A stretch of 64,000 nucleotides of DNA from JAGXTF01 sp044224315 (GTDB lineage: Bacteria; Bacteroidota; Bacteroidia; NS11-12g; UBA955): positions 62,001 through 126,000 of the forward strand of contig JBGAKR010000001.1 of assembly GCA_044224315.1 (NCBI GenBank), in the 5' to 3' direction. A model generated the notes under the pieces. That model saw only the letters and a program-made list of their open reading frames with translations, was not told the origin of the DNA and ran no database searches. Position 1 is the first letter of the stretch. The number at the start of each line of letters is the position of its first letter. Both the position numbers and the translations under genes were made by a program. Positions 51,901 through 60,697 of the stretch are shown piece after piece.

Positions 51901-54900
51901 TTCAGCGCCCGTTTTGCCATCGAAAATCTGGTGCATGTAGATGATGGAAACCTGGATGGATGGTCGTATTCGCTGGATACGGTTTACCTGTCGATGGTGA
52001 GCAATGATTTTAGAAATGCAGGTTTGAACGGGCAGATAAAACTCCCCATTTCGCGAACACCGCTAAAGTACGACGCATCTTTGAACCGCAGCAGTGCAGG
52101 CGAATTCGCATTCGAATTCCGCATACAACCCACCGATACTTTTACCGCCCAGATCTGGGAATGCCAGCTGCAATTATTGCCCTCATCACGCATCACCGTT
52201 ACCATCGATGGCCGTGGATTTGCCGCCGGAACCGACTTCAGTGGTATGCTTACCATTGCAGGCAGCCGCGGTGCCCCCGAAGGTGGCAGTGGCATGCGCC
52301 TGGATGGCATTGGGCTTAGGGGTATCCGGTTTGAACATTTTGTACTCAGCAGCCGCGGGCCTCGCTACGTTTCTGTTGGTTCGTTTGCCTTTGCCAGCGA
52401 ACAACACAGCAGTGGCGGTTTTCCGCTGAGTATTGATGCCATAAATATTACAAGCCGAGAAGGCCCAAGCTTAATGGAATTTGACCAATCTCCCGGTCCC
52501 CGGTTTGGGATTGAATTTGTTATCTCCCTCTCGCTAACCGGCGAGTCCAGTGGTTTCCATGCCGCTACCAAAATTGCATTCCTGGGCAAACTATCCCTCA
52601 CCGGAGAAAGACAGGGCTGGAGTTTTAGCGGGGTAAACCTGGATTCTATTGCCGTTGGCGGAACAGTGGGTTGCGTTTCGATTGACGGATCACTGGTATT
52701 CTACAACTCTCACCCTACCTATGGCAAAGGCATCAGGGGCTATTTGCGCGTAGAATTCAGACCCACCATTACGGTAGAAGCCACTGTGCAATTTGGCGAA
52801 GTTAGGGGCTTTAGATACTGGTATGTGGATGCGATGGCCACCTGGAGCCCGGGTGTTACCCTTTTTGCCGGCGTTGATTTGCGCGGCATTGGCGGTGGGG
52901 CCTGGTACCACATGCGCAAACCCGAACCCGTTGCATTTAGTCGCATTGTAGCCGGATCTGCTCCGGTGAGCAATGCCGCAGGTACCACCTCTACCGGAAC
53001 AGCCTATACCCCCGATGGCAGTATAGGCCTGGGTTTTGAAGCCCGTATTAAAATCGGAGCCACCGGAGGCAGCTCGGCATACCATGGATTAATTACCCTG
53101 GGTGCTGAGTTTATTGAAAGTACAGGCGGTATTCAACGCATTTTCCTGCAAGGCGATTTTATATTTATGACCGAAAGTACCAACCGACGTGAAGCCAGCG
53201 CTTCGGCCGACTTTTTGGTAAATTACAACTTTGTGCGCAACGAGTTTTTGGCCAGTTTCAATGTTTATGTAAATGTGGCCGGCGTATTACAAGGCGTAGG
53301 ACCCGATAACCGGGCCGGATATATGGAAATTTATGCCCGGGTGGTAAACCCCGGTGAACGCGACGACTGGCATATTTATGTAGGAACACCGCGGGTGCCT
53401 GGCGACGACCGTTATGGCCCCATAGGGCTGCGCCTGGTGCTGGGCCGAACCGAACTGGCCAGGGCCGAATTCTACTTTATGGCGGGTATGAATCTGCCCC
53501 CCATGCCACCCCTGCCGCCCGAAATCGCATCGCGGCTGCATGTAACCCCGGAAAGGGATGTAACCAATATTGAACGTGGCGACGGGTTTGCCATGGGTAC
53601 ATTTGTAAATATTGGCCCCATAGGGTTTGAGGTAATGCCGTTTTATGCAAACATTGCCGTCGGATTCGGGTTTGATTTATCGGTAAAAAAAATGACCTCC
53701 CGCTGCGAAGGTATGCCACCCAGCGCTACCATTGGCGCCAATGGCTGGTATGCCCGCGGACAGATCTATGGCTATATACAGGCCGACATGGGTTTGTTTG
53801 TAGACCTGTTTTTTGTAAAAGGCCGCTTTTCAATATTCAACGCCCAACTGGCTGCCTACCTGCAGGGTGGATTCCCCAACCCCAACTGGGTAGAGGGGGC
53901 TGTAACCGGACGGTATGAAATATTGGGCGGAGCCATTAGTGGTACCTGCCAATTTGAATTTAAGGAAGGACAAAAATGTGTACCCCCGGTTGAAAACCCC
54001 ATGGCGGGTATGGAACTGGTTGCCAACCTGAGTCCTGAACAGGGAGCTACCGGCGTAGACTGTGGTGTAGAACCCACTGCCATGTACAATTATGCATTAA
54101 ACCGACAGTTTAATCTTACCGTGAAAGACATCAATAACCGCGATATAGTGCGCACTTTCCGCGTAAAAGAGAGAGATACAAAACTGATGGGGCGCACTGT
54201 ATCAAATGTAATTGGAGGAACAGTAGCGCTAAGCGAAAGTGACCAACTGATTACCTTTTATTCCGATTCATTCCTGGCGGGCAACACCCTTCATTTTTGG
54301 ACCACAACTGCCTATTGCGAAGAACTCAGAAACGGGAGCTGGGCTACAGCCAGGGATTTGGAAAACCGCGAAGTGCGCAAGAAATACACCCACATTTTTA
54401 CCACCGCAGCCCGACCCGACAGAATCAGGCCGCAGGATGTGCTGTACAGCTACCCCTTCCACGACCAGCGCTTTTTGTTGCAGCAGGAATGCCGCAGCGG
54501 TTTGCTGGCTTTAAAAAGAAGCATGGCTTATCTGTTTACCCGCAGTGCTTCTGAGGATTATGCCTGGACTTACAAAGCACGCTTTACCCCTGTTGAAGGT
54601 GGCGAACCCCTGTACAGCGATTTGCGAAACATCACCAGCTTAAACATAACATTTGATATTCCTGCCTTACAAAACAATAAAGTTTACCAGGTTGACATTA
54701 TTGCCTCAAAAGGACTTACTGCCGCAGGTCGCGCAAGAGCAGCATTGGCGGCTGCCGGCAGAAACAATTCCATCTGGGCTACCAAGGCTACCATTCGCGA
54801 TCGGGTTTCAGAAGCCCGTTTTGGGGGCAGTAGCTTGGTGGTTAGAGAAAAAACTGCGATTGCTGGCAGCAAAACCAGCGAGGATTTAATCATTCTTTAT

Positions 54901-55704
54901 ACCTACCATTTTAAAACCAGCCAATACAACAGCATTAACGACAAATGGACCGCCATGCGCCCAAAACCTGCCGAAAAAATAGGCTGGGGCGATCTTGAAT
55001 CCATTACCTATGTGGCAGACGGAGAAGGCTTTGACGAATACGATATGCAAAGGCATAGTTATGTGCAGCAAGGACGCACCATTAATGTGGCACCCCTGGT
55101 AAATTTCAGTGCCGCCTGGACCCCCTCATCCAATATCTGGATGTATAGCCAGATGTATTACATCTATGATTTTAAAACCTGGTTATTCTCTAACCGTTTT
55201 AACAATCCACGCACAGGCCGCAACTTTGAATTTAACAATCGTACAAATGGCATACCTCCATTTGCCCCGGTAAATTTCTCGGAAGAAAGTTACCAGGCAT
55301 CCTTGCTGCAGGAATGGGAAAAAGCTACATCCCCTCCTGCCGGCAGCAGTATTTTAGCCAGATTGAACAATATTCGCCCCATAAATAGTGGCGGTCCACT
55401 AGGGGCTTATGGCGGTTTTTCGCTGACAAATCGAGATACACGTATTTATTATGGAATACCAGTAGTTACAGTATTGCACCGCATAGAAACCCGCAACTGG
55501 GCCCGCCTGCTGCTTTCCTATTATTGTTGTGAATTTTTAAGCCCCGAACAGCAACAATACCTGGAAAATGTGGCCTATGAGCCTTATGCAAGATTGCAAT
55601 TTGGCAATTACCCGGTAGACCTGGCCTACATTACACCTACCTGTGGCATGGATCCGGATGAATACCGGAGCTTACGTTTTAATGTTGTTTTACCATTTAG
55701 ATAA
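49000..55704 (+). CDS. Giant TANFOR-domain surface protein (2234 aa)
   Basis: A signal peptide (1-27) is followed by a TANFOR-type N-terminal domain (about 28-180; VSVTILPPYDPNLFTYTEDEN ... ITLNPGEMRML). Ig/FnIII-like segments follow to about 600 (SFLIQWTIPPESP, YYWRVKWLLEDAN). A linker with PDSARRTPPGCLADC leads to a very long strand-rich, glycine-rich region (about 620-1660) with repeated sheet-like blocks. A second Ig-like series starts near 1665 (ELVANLSPEQGATGVDCG) and runs to a helical/aromatic C-terminus ending FNVVLPFR. There is no T9SS type A or B sorting domain, so export or anchoring may depend on the barrel upstream. TANFOR is known only as a domain named from Tannerella forsythia. 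Function unknown; likely an exposed adhesin or structural fibre. Confidence 0.75.
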   Translation: MKINWFARLVLLIAVLGAGKMHLAQAQPITVSVTILPPYDPNLFTYTEDENKVLISVTNVSSNVQNIKLGGVFKSIDDRIRVSTNPDYQPPSAITLNPGEMRMLTATDLYNIFPSEESITAVGISREELLRTRRLPAATYQLCITAYDYNSSGYTNPLSPAIPSGCSAPFRVGLINAPEMLSFGGVSCGEQLSYSDLQSFLIQWTIPPESPVNTRYILEMIELYPEGRNPYDAFESGTSPIFFTDSVENQNNYFYSIANPLMEAGRTYAIRVKATDPTGGLRFANRGYSTPCVIRYGNAVNDRVTLNPHYPSDNEYVPWRYCPIIVKFQPYDNQLYRFNYNFQLLENGTTATTRNNDLRWPYGPRESQERATGISISESASQHIAVNEPNSTVAQEFNRGAHYRYNVGGYFLHRTTGDRAPLSISATDEFISGMGVPINKQPENESTQDSGLIAFRFQTAQVPANPLPAFSIVTSASGRGPTSNFFDEKVIERYLLEVSKNRDFSTIYRSASNKFEPNVTLNNCIANRALLTDSIYRDLNLSLRVSDTGTYYWRVKWLLEDANPASAAYITGPVWQFRIGGRAPEIRPDSARRTPPGCLADCVAPDITDRVPVSTAAVGTVVTVGKFSMTLTEIAWSGTTAHGRGHIRVPFMGAPVKVSFSAIQINAANKMISGDVLTETDNTTLIPDAIARATGTFTGMGQEQAEEINQWITTTARLSSQLAGSAPVGMPLGIDNTIDGQRMIIAVLGCKFTPTMATLNAMAGVDIPEMGSWISLGANDICFHPGGINFNQGKLYLPRDLNLVYTSDITFALKSPSLPRDSGTYVSWDCQGFKELSVSGAVVFGRNLLVPDADDGSAGPGQVEGRFNFKVQRSGNWVARLDMDRFQVAGLPEWGFEASEAYLDFSDLQNAGSMQYPEGYGGDRTIRWKGFYLKRLAVRLPNEFKTYSAPGRRLTGSVNNVLIDGTGFSARFAIENLVHVDDGNLDGWSYSLDTVYLSMVSNDFRNAGLNGQIKLPISRTPLKYDASLNRSSAGEFAFEFRIQPTDTFTAQIWECQLQLLPSSRITVTIDGRGFAAGTDFSGMLTIAGSRGAPEGGSGMRLDGIGLRGIRFEHFVLSSRGPRYVSVGSFAFASEQHSSGGFPLSIDAINITSREGPSLMEFDQSPGPRFGIEFVISLSLTGESSGFHAATKIAFLGKLSLTGERQGWSFSGVNLDSIAVGGTVGCVSIDGSLVFYNSHPTYGKGIRGYLRVEFRPTITVEATVQFGEVRGFRYWYVDAMATWSPGVTLFAGVDLRGIGGGAWYHMRKPEPVAFSRIVAGSAPVSNAAGTTSTGTAYTPDGSIGLGFEARIKIGATGGSSAYHGLITLGAEFIESTGGIQRIFLQGDFIFMTESTNRREASASADFLVNYNFVRNEFLASFNVYVNVAGVLQGVGPDNRAGYMEIYARVVNPGERDDWHIYVGTPRVPGDDRYGPIGLRLVLGRTELARAEFYFMAGMNLPPMPPLPPEIASRLHVTPERDVTNIERGDGFAMGTFVNIGPIGFEVMPFYANIAVGFGFDLSVKKMTSRCEGMPPSATIGANGWYARGQIYGYIQADMGLFVDLFFVKGRFSIFNAQLAAYLQGGFPNPNWVEGAVTGRYEILGGAISGTCQFEFKEGQKCVPPVENPMAGMELVANLSPEQGATGVDCGVEPTAMYNYALNRQFNLTVKDINNRDIVRTFRVKERDTKLMGRTVSNVIGGTVALSESDQLITFYSDSFLAGNTLHFWTTTAYCEELRNGSWATARDLENREVRKKYTHIFTTAARPDRIRPQDVLYSYPFHDQRFLLQQECRSGLLALKRSMAYLFTRSASEDYAWTYKARFTPVEGGEPLYSDLRNITSLNITFDIPALQNNKVYQVDIIASKGLTAAGRARAALAAAGRNNSIWATKATIRDRVSEARFGGSSLVVREKTAIAGSKTSEDLIILYTYHFKTSQYNSINDKWTAMRPKPAEKIGWGDLESITYVADGEGFDEYDMQRHSYVQQGRTINVAPLVNFSAAWTPSSNIWMYSQMYYIYDFKTWLFSNRFNNPRTGRNFEFNNRTNGIPPFAPVNFSEESYQASLLQEWEKATSPPAGSSILARLNNIRPINSGGPLGAYGGFSLTNRDTRIYYGIPVVTVLHRIETRNWARLLLSYYCCEFLSPEQQQYLENVAYEPYARLQFGNYPVDLAYITPTCGMDPDEYRSLRFNVVLPFR

Positions 55705-55713
55705 GGGAAAAAA

Positions 55714-57813
55714 ATGAAGAAAATGATTCGGAAAATTGCCATATTTATGGCCCTTTTTACCTCCCTGAAAGCCATACAGGCTCAGACTGATACTGCTTCC
55801 AAAAGCTATATAGGTATTATTGGCAAATACAATGGAAAAAATATCATTTTACGCTGGGCACCTTCAGATAATGCCACATTTTTTCTTGCAAAAAAATATG
55901 GATATAAATTAGAAAGAGCTGTCACAGCGGTTGATGGGAAACCCATACGCAGCAAAGCTGTATTTTCGACTATTGGGGTGTTTAAACCCGCCGATAGTAT
56001 TACCTGGAGTAAACGGGTAGATAAAACCAATAATTACCAGGTAATTGCCGCCCATTGTGCACTTTCAAAAATTTATGCCCCCCTGCCGGCAAATCCCAAT
56101 TTTGGCGAATTGATGAAGCGCTACAATGAGGAAAGCAACCTGCATGGTTTTGCCACAATGGCGGCCGATTTTGATACCACTGCAGCCAATTTGCTGGGAA
56201 TGCGATATGTGGATACCGATGTAAAACCCAATAGCACCTATTTGTACGTAATTACTGCGCTGATACCCCAAACCGAATTAAATACCACTGGCAGCGAATT
56301 GTTTGTAGATGCCCGCCTGGACACCATTCCACCACCTCCTACTTTATACGAATTTGGCGCCGAAAATCACATTAGACTGGATTGGTATCACCAAAATTAT
56401 AGTCGTTTTTATTCGGCTTATATTTTAGAAAAAGGAGATGCGAATGGAAATAACTTTAAGCGCATTACCCAATACCCATTAATTGCTGCATCCAACAAAT
56501 CCGTTGCAGAATTAAAAATGCAAATGACTTATATTGATAGTGTACCAAAAGATTATGTAAAATACACATACAGATTAATCGGAATTACCCCATTTGCCGA
56601 ATATTCAAAACCCGGACCTGCAATTGTGAGCTATGGCCGAGACCGTACTCCGCCTGCCATTGCGCATAGTTTAGATATTTCGGATGTAAACCAAAAATAC
56701 CTGCATTTAAAATGGAAAAAAGATTTTTTTGAACCCGATTTTGCAGGTTTTAATGTAATGCGCGCCGATAAACAGGAAGGGCCGTATTACCCCATAAATG
56801 AAAAAATATTAAATAAAAACGAACTCAGTTTTCTGGATAAAAACCCCGATGAAATGAATGGTAGTTTTTACCGGATTGAGACTGTAGATACCGCTGGAAA
56901 CCGCAATTGGTCGCTAGGTATGATGGGCTTTCTAAAAGACAGCATACCTCCCTCAAAACCCACAGGCCTCACCGGTAAATCGGATAGCAACGGCGTAATT
57001 ACCCTGCGCTGGAATCTGGGCCCCGAACAGGATATTAAAGGCTACAGAATTTACTATGCAAACCAAATTGATCATGAATTTACCATTCTTACCGGAGATT
57101 TATACCAGGATACTGTGTTTATTGATACTGTAAATATTAACAGGTTAACTGAACAGATTTATTATCAGATTGCAGCAGCAGATCGCCATTACAATCACTC
57201 TGTCCGTTCGGCAATTATTAAAGTGCAATTGCCAGATACAGTTAAACCGGTAAAACCTATGTTTAAAAATATTCTGGTAACTGATACAGCTGTTTATATT
57301 TCATGGATTCCCAGTGATAGTAAGGATGTAATAAAACACAATATTTACCGCAAGGTGGGCGATAATCAATTTGAATTATGGAAAACCATTACCGATAAAT
57401 CCATTAAAAGTATTACCGACAATCAGGTAACTATAGGTCAAATTTATACCTATCGCATAGAGGCAATTGACGATGCCGAGCTCAGTTCTGGATTTCCGAT
57501 GGAAGTAAGTGGTAAAATATATGATGTGGGTAAACGCAAACCCATAAACAATGTAAGCGGACGCTGGGACAAGGATAAAAAAACCAATATTATAACCTGG
57601 AATTACCCCCCATCTGATGCTTACCATTTTGTAATTTATCGTTCGTATAATGGCAGCAGTTTTCGTGCATTTAAATCGGCCAAAGGCACCGAAAATACCT
57701 TTAGCGATTGGGATTTGCTTGGCCCAGGAACCTATACGTATGCGGTTACCGCCATTTACAAAGATGGGGGTAGCAGCGGATTGAGTCAAACAATCACCGT
57801 AGTAGTGCCCTGA
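55714..57813 (+). CDS. Fibronectin type III repeat protein of the TANFOR locus
   Basis: The 699-residue protein has a signal peptide (about 1-24, AIQAQ). It contains about five FnIII-like units, recognisable from repeated (L/I)xWxxxxxxDxxGYxIY patterns: about 205-310 (HIRLDWYHQNYSRFYSAYIL), 318-410 (LHLKWKKDFFEPDFAGFNVM), 415-510 (ITLRWNLGPEQDIKGYRIYY), 515-605 (VYISWIPSDSKDVIKHNIYR) and 615-699 (NIITWNYPPSDAYHFVIYRS). No sorting domain is present. It starts 9 bp after the giant gene, so the barrel, TANFOR protein and FnIII protein form one transcription unit and probably one surface assembly. Confidence 0.85.
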   Translation: MKKMIRKIAIFMALFTSLKAIQAQTDTASKSYIGIIGKYNGKNIILRWAPSDNATFFLAKKYGYKLERAVTAVDGKPIRSKAVFSTIGVFKPADSITWSKRVDKTNNYQVIAAHCALSKIYAPLPANPNFGELMKRYNEESNLHGFATMAADFDTTAANLLGMRYVDTDVKPNSTYLYVITALIPQTELNTTGSELFVDARLDTIPPPPTLYEFGAENHIRLDWYHQNYSRFYSAYILEKGDANGNNFKRITQYPLIAASNKSVAELKMQMTYIDSVPKDYVKYTYRLIGITPFAEYSKPGPAIVSYGRDRTPPAIAHSLDISDVNQKYLHLKWKKDFFEPDFAGFNVMRADKQEGPYYPINEKILNKNELSFLDKNPDEMNGSFYRIETVDTAGNRNWSLGMMGFLKDSIPPSKPTGLTGKSDSNGVITLRWNLGPEQDIKGYRIYYANQIDHEFTILTGDLYQDTVFIDTVNINRLTEQIYYQIAAADRHYNHSVRSAIIKVQLPDTVKPVKPMFKNILVTDTAVYISWIPSDSKDVIKHNIYRKVGDNQFELWKTITDKSIKSITDNQVTIGQIYTYRIEAIDDAELSSGFPMEVSGKIYDVGKRKPINNVSGRWDKDKKTNIITWNYPPSDAYHFVIYRSYNGSSFRAFKSAKGTENTFSDWDLLGPGTYTYAVTAIYKDGGSSGLSQTITVVVP

Positions 57814-57897
57814 CGCAAGCACTATTTCTGGTTGGGTAGCGATTTGAATCTGTATTTATTTTCAATTTTAGCAGAAGCGGACTGGGCAGAAACTGCA

Positions 57898-57905
57898 TAA
57901 ATTTG
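57898..57905 (+). promoter_or_regulatory. -7 box upstream of the T9SS cargo gene
   Basis: TAAATTTG matches TAnnTTTG exactly. A GTG at 57905 overlaps its last base; the next in-frame GTG at 57917 is 11 bases downstream and is taken as the start. Confidence 0.4.
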
Positions 57906-57916
57906 TGCAATTTCCC

Positions 57917-58915
57917 GTGACACATTCAAACCTACTCTCAAAACTTTTTTGCACCCTTATCCTGGGATTCAGTATTCAATTTACGATGGCCCAATTTGCC
58001 CCTGCGGTAGGGAAAGCCGGCAGCACAGCGCTAAACGGTGACAGCAGCTGCTTTGTAGAATGGGCTAGCAGCTCCAAAATTCACCGCGGACTGCGCGATA
58101 TTTCGCACCCAGATAGTGGATTTGTAACCGTGGGGGATAGCATTTCGGCAACCGGTGCGGTGAAAGAAAACGGTGTAATTAGCTTAGGCGACGGAGGCTA
58201 TGCCATATTGCAATTTAAAAACCCCATCCGAAACGGACAGGGTTGGGATTTTGCCGTTTTTGAAAACACTTTTTTAGATACCTTTTTAGAGCTGGCTTTT
58301 GTGGAAGTAAGCACCGATGGAAAAAAATATGTGCGTTTTGCAAACGAAAGCCTTACCGATACCATCAAACAAACCGGAGCCTTCGGATATACCTACCCCG
58401 AAAAAATAAACAACCTGGCGGGTAAATATGTGGTTGGCTATGGAACCCCGTTTGATTTGGAAGAATTAATAGACTCGGCAGGCATTGATGTTAACAATAT
58501 AAATTTTGTTAAAATTATCGATGTAGTAGGTAGTTTAAATCCCGCCTATGCCAGCTACGACAGCAAGGGCCGCAAGATAAATGACCCCTGGCCCACGCCT
58601 TTCCCCTCCAGCGGTTTCGACCTGGATGCAGTGGGGGTAATTCATCAAAATTTGTCGGCAAAATCAAACAATTACAGCGTTGAATCGTCTATAAAAATAG
58701 CGCCCAATCCTGTACACAATTCTGTTATCAATGTCCAGGCAGAGGAAGAATTTGAAATGGTTTTGTACACAATTTCGGGCAGTAAAATTGCCAATTTTTC
58801 TATACAAAAAGGACAAAACACCTGGCCCATTTCCCTACCACCGGGTATGTATTTAGCTCGATTCACCGCGGCAAACGGGCAATATAGCCAAACCCAGAAA
58901 ATTTACGTAAACTAA
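57917..58915 (+). CDS. Secreted protein with T9SS type A sorting domain
   Basis: From GTG 57917 the product has 332 residues: signal peptide (about 1-25, ending TMAQ), a sandwich-like domain (about 30-240; GWDFAVFENTFLDTFLELAF, INNLAGKYVVGYGTPFDLEE, FPSSGFDLDAVGVIH) and a type A sorting domain (about 255-332; IAPNPVHNSVINVQ ... PGMYLARFT). I recall relatives of the first domain as Bacteroidota cell-surface proteins, sometimes near cobalamin-transport genes; no such genes are seen here. The function is unknown. It is predicted to be surface-attached through T9SS. Confidence 0.8.
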   Translation: MTHSNLLSKLFCTLILGFSIQFTMAQFAPAVGKAGSTALNGDSSCFVEWASSSKIHRGLRDISHPDSGFVTVGDSISATGAVKENGVISLGDGGYAILQFKNPIRNGQGWDFAVFENTFLDTFLELAFVEVSTDGKKYVRFANESLTDTIKQTGAFGYTYPEKINNLAGKYVVGYGTPFDLEELIDSAGIDVNNINFVKIIDVVGSLNPAYASYDSKGRKINDPWPTPFPSSGFDLDAVGVIHQNLSAKSNNYSVESSIKIAPNPVHNSVINVQAEEEFEMVLYTISGSKIANFSIQKGQNTWPISLPPGMYLARFTAANGQYSQTQKIYVN

Positions 58916-58925
58916 CCCTACTTTT

Positions 58926-59678
58926 ATGAAATCATTACTTAAGCTTATACTAATATCATTCTCACTTACTGTGCTTTTACAAAATTGCAACCAGCAACCC
59001 AAAAACGAAGTAGTAAAAGTAAAGGTAATTTACCCCCAAAATGTGGCAAAAATCGGGGCACAGAATATTCCAAAATCCATGGCATTTAAGGGCGATTTTT
59101 TGGATGCCCAAAAATGGACCGATAGCCTGGGCGAGAATTATTTAATTGTATCGCGATCCAAGGTATTCAAGGGCAGTGATGAGTTTGACCAAAACACCCA
59201 ATCGGTAGAAATGTATGCCATACAATATGTGCAAAATGGCAACCGAATAGATAAATTGTGGGAGATTACCGATTTTGAAAAAGACTGCCCGTTTGATTTA
59301 TGGATGGGCACAGTGGGCAATGGAATATGGGTGACCGACCTGGACAGCAATGGCATTGCCGAAAGCATTTTGGCTTACAAAAAAACCTGCCGCAGTGATG
59401 TTTCTCCGGCACAATTAAAACTCATTATGCACCAGGGGAAAACCAAAATGGCCCTGCGCGGAAATATGCTGTTAACACCCCTGGATAGCGCCTTTAACCC
59501 CAATCATTTTGAACCGGATTTAAGCAAAATACCGGCTACCAAATCCGATGATTATTTGCGATTAATGGGCCGATATGAAAATGCCAACGATTTTAAAAAT
59601 CAACCCCGTGTTTTTCTGGATTCGGCCACAGCCTTGTGGAAACGACTGATACAAAAAGACGATTTTAAACAATTATGA
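58926..59678 (+). CDS. Lipoprotein, M949_RS01915-like family
   Basis: A 250-residue protein with a lipoprotein signal (SLTVLLQNC, Cys about residue 21). The body has WTDSLGENYLIVSRSKV, KLWEITDFEKDCPFDLWM and ITDLDSNGIAESIL-type motifs (here VTDLDSNGIAESILAYKKTC), followed by MHQGKTKMALRG. This pattern fits the family that databases label M949_RS01915 surface polysaccharide biosynthesis protein; that functional label is weakly founded. It overlaps the next gene by four bases (ATGA). Confidence 0.7.
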   Translation: MKSLLKLILISFSLTVLLQNCNQQPKNEVVKVKVIYPQNVAKIGAQNIPKSMAFKGDFLDAQKWTDSLGENYLIVSRSKVFKGSDEFDQNTQSVEMYAIQYVQNGNRIDKLWEITDFEKDCPFDLWMGTVGNGIWVTDLDSNGIAESILAYKKTCRSDVSPAQLKLIMHQGKTKMALRGNMLLTPLDSAFNPNHFEPDLSKIPATKSDDYLRLMGRYENANDFKNQPRVFLDSATALWKRLIQKDDFKQL

Positions 59679-60310
59679 AAAAATATTTAATCTTCAGTCT
59701 GGCATTTTTCTTAACCATTTTTTTAAGGTCAGAAACGCAATATCCTTGGAATGCAAATGCGAAAGCCATTGCACCACCTAACCGATATAAATTTAAACCT
59801 GCACAATCCATACGCATTCATACGGGGCTCATGTTTGACAATTACAACAGTGGAGGGCCTCGCCTATTTTTTGAATACCAGCGGCAATTGCCTGATAAAT
59901 TGCGGAAATTTTACTGGGGAGTGGGGTATGAAACCCGCACTGCGCTGTTTCGCCCTGCAACGGATATTTATAATCCGCCTGAATTATTTACCCAAAATTT
60001 AAGCGCCAATTTTCATTACCACCAATACATTTGGAAAAACCGCATAATGTGGGATTTTGGTATTGGCCCGAGTGCGGCTTATGCGCATACCGACACGGAG
60101 CATTACCTGCTAAGTGGATTGCATTTGGGTGGATATATCGGCTTTAGAATAAGCCCTACCATTTATTTGGAAACGGCTCCTGCGCTGTTTATTCCATTTG
60201 CCTCCGATGTTTATGTTTATGGACCCAAAGCTTACCGAACTTCTTTTAGCGGGTACGGCTACTATATGCAGTATTCTGTTTTACCTTTGGGCCTCCGTTT
60301 CAGGCTTTAA
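59675..60310 (+). CDS. Hypothetical small outer-membrane barrel protein
   Basis: A 211-residue protein with a signal peptide (about 1-21). The mature part reads as eight or so amphipathic strands (SIRIHTGLMFDNY, FYWGVGYETRTALF, HLGGYIGFRIS, QYSVLPLGLRFRL), ending with an aromatic/leucine strand typical of outer-membrane insertion. It is translationally coupled to the upstream lipoprotein. No family is recognised. Confidence 0.55.
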   Translation: MKKYLIFSLAFFLTIFLRSETQYPWNANAKAIAPPNRYKFKPAQSIRIHTGLMFDNYNSGGPRLFFEYQRQLPDKLRKFYWGVGYETRTALFRPATDIYNPPELFTQNLSANFHYHQYIWKNRIMWDFGIGPSAAYAHTDTEHYLLSGLHLGGYIGFRISPTIYLETAPALFIPFASDVYVYGPKAYRTSFSGYGYYMQYSVLPLGLRFRL

Positions 60311-60313
60311 TCC

Positions 60314-60691
60314 ATGAAAGACTTTAAAAAATACTATATCATTCCGGCCGAACCGGAAGAGGTTTACGCTGCCCTTACCAACCCTATAAGCATAAAACTT
60401 TGGACCGGCGAAAATGCAACCATGAGCACCGAAGCAGGTTCGGAATTTAGTTTATGGGAAGGCAGTATAATGGGTAAAAACCTGGAGTTTGAAGAGAATA
60501 AAAAAATAGTGCAGCAATGGTATTTTGGCGAGCAGGAAGAACCCTCTATTGTTACCATCAAACTGCACGACCACAAGCATGGAACCAGTGTAGAACTTAA
60601 GCATAGCAATATCCCCGACGAGGCCTTTATCGACATTACAGAGGGTTGGGACGATGCATATTTTGGTTCTTTGGAAGAATTTTTTGACTGA
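60314..60691 (+). CDS. SRPBCC domain protein (AHSA1/START-like)
   Basis: The 125-residue cytoplasmic protein has the SRPBCC layout: AEPEEVYAALTNPISIKLWTG at the N-terminus, GSEFSLWEGSIMG in the central sheet, KIVQQWYFGEQE, and the long C-terminal helix with GWDDAYFGSLEEFF. The family binds hydrophobic ligands or acts as Hsp90 co-factor relatives. It is 3 bp after the preceding gene and 6 bp before the SDR gene. Confidence 0.85.
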   Translation: MKDFKKYYIIPAEPEEVYAALTNPISIKLWTGENATMSTEAGSEFSLWEGSIMGKNLEFEENKKIVQQWYFGEQEEPSIVTIKLHDHKHGTSVELKHSNIPDEAFIDITEGWDDAYFGSLEEFFD

Positions 60692-60697
60692 AAATAC

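Noticed and set aside
52094..53719. Short frames on both strands within the giant TANFOR gene
   Set aside because: They are rich in Pro, His and Arg in the pattern expected of out-of-frame translation of the long gene. No start signals or motifs support them.
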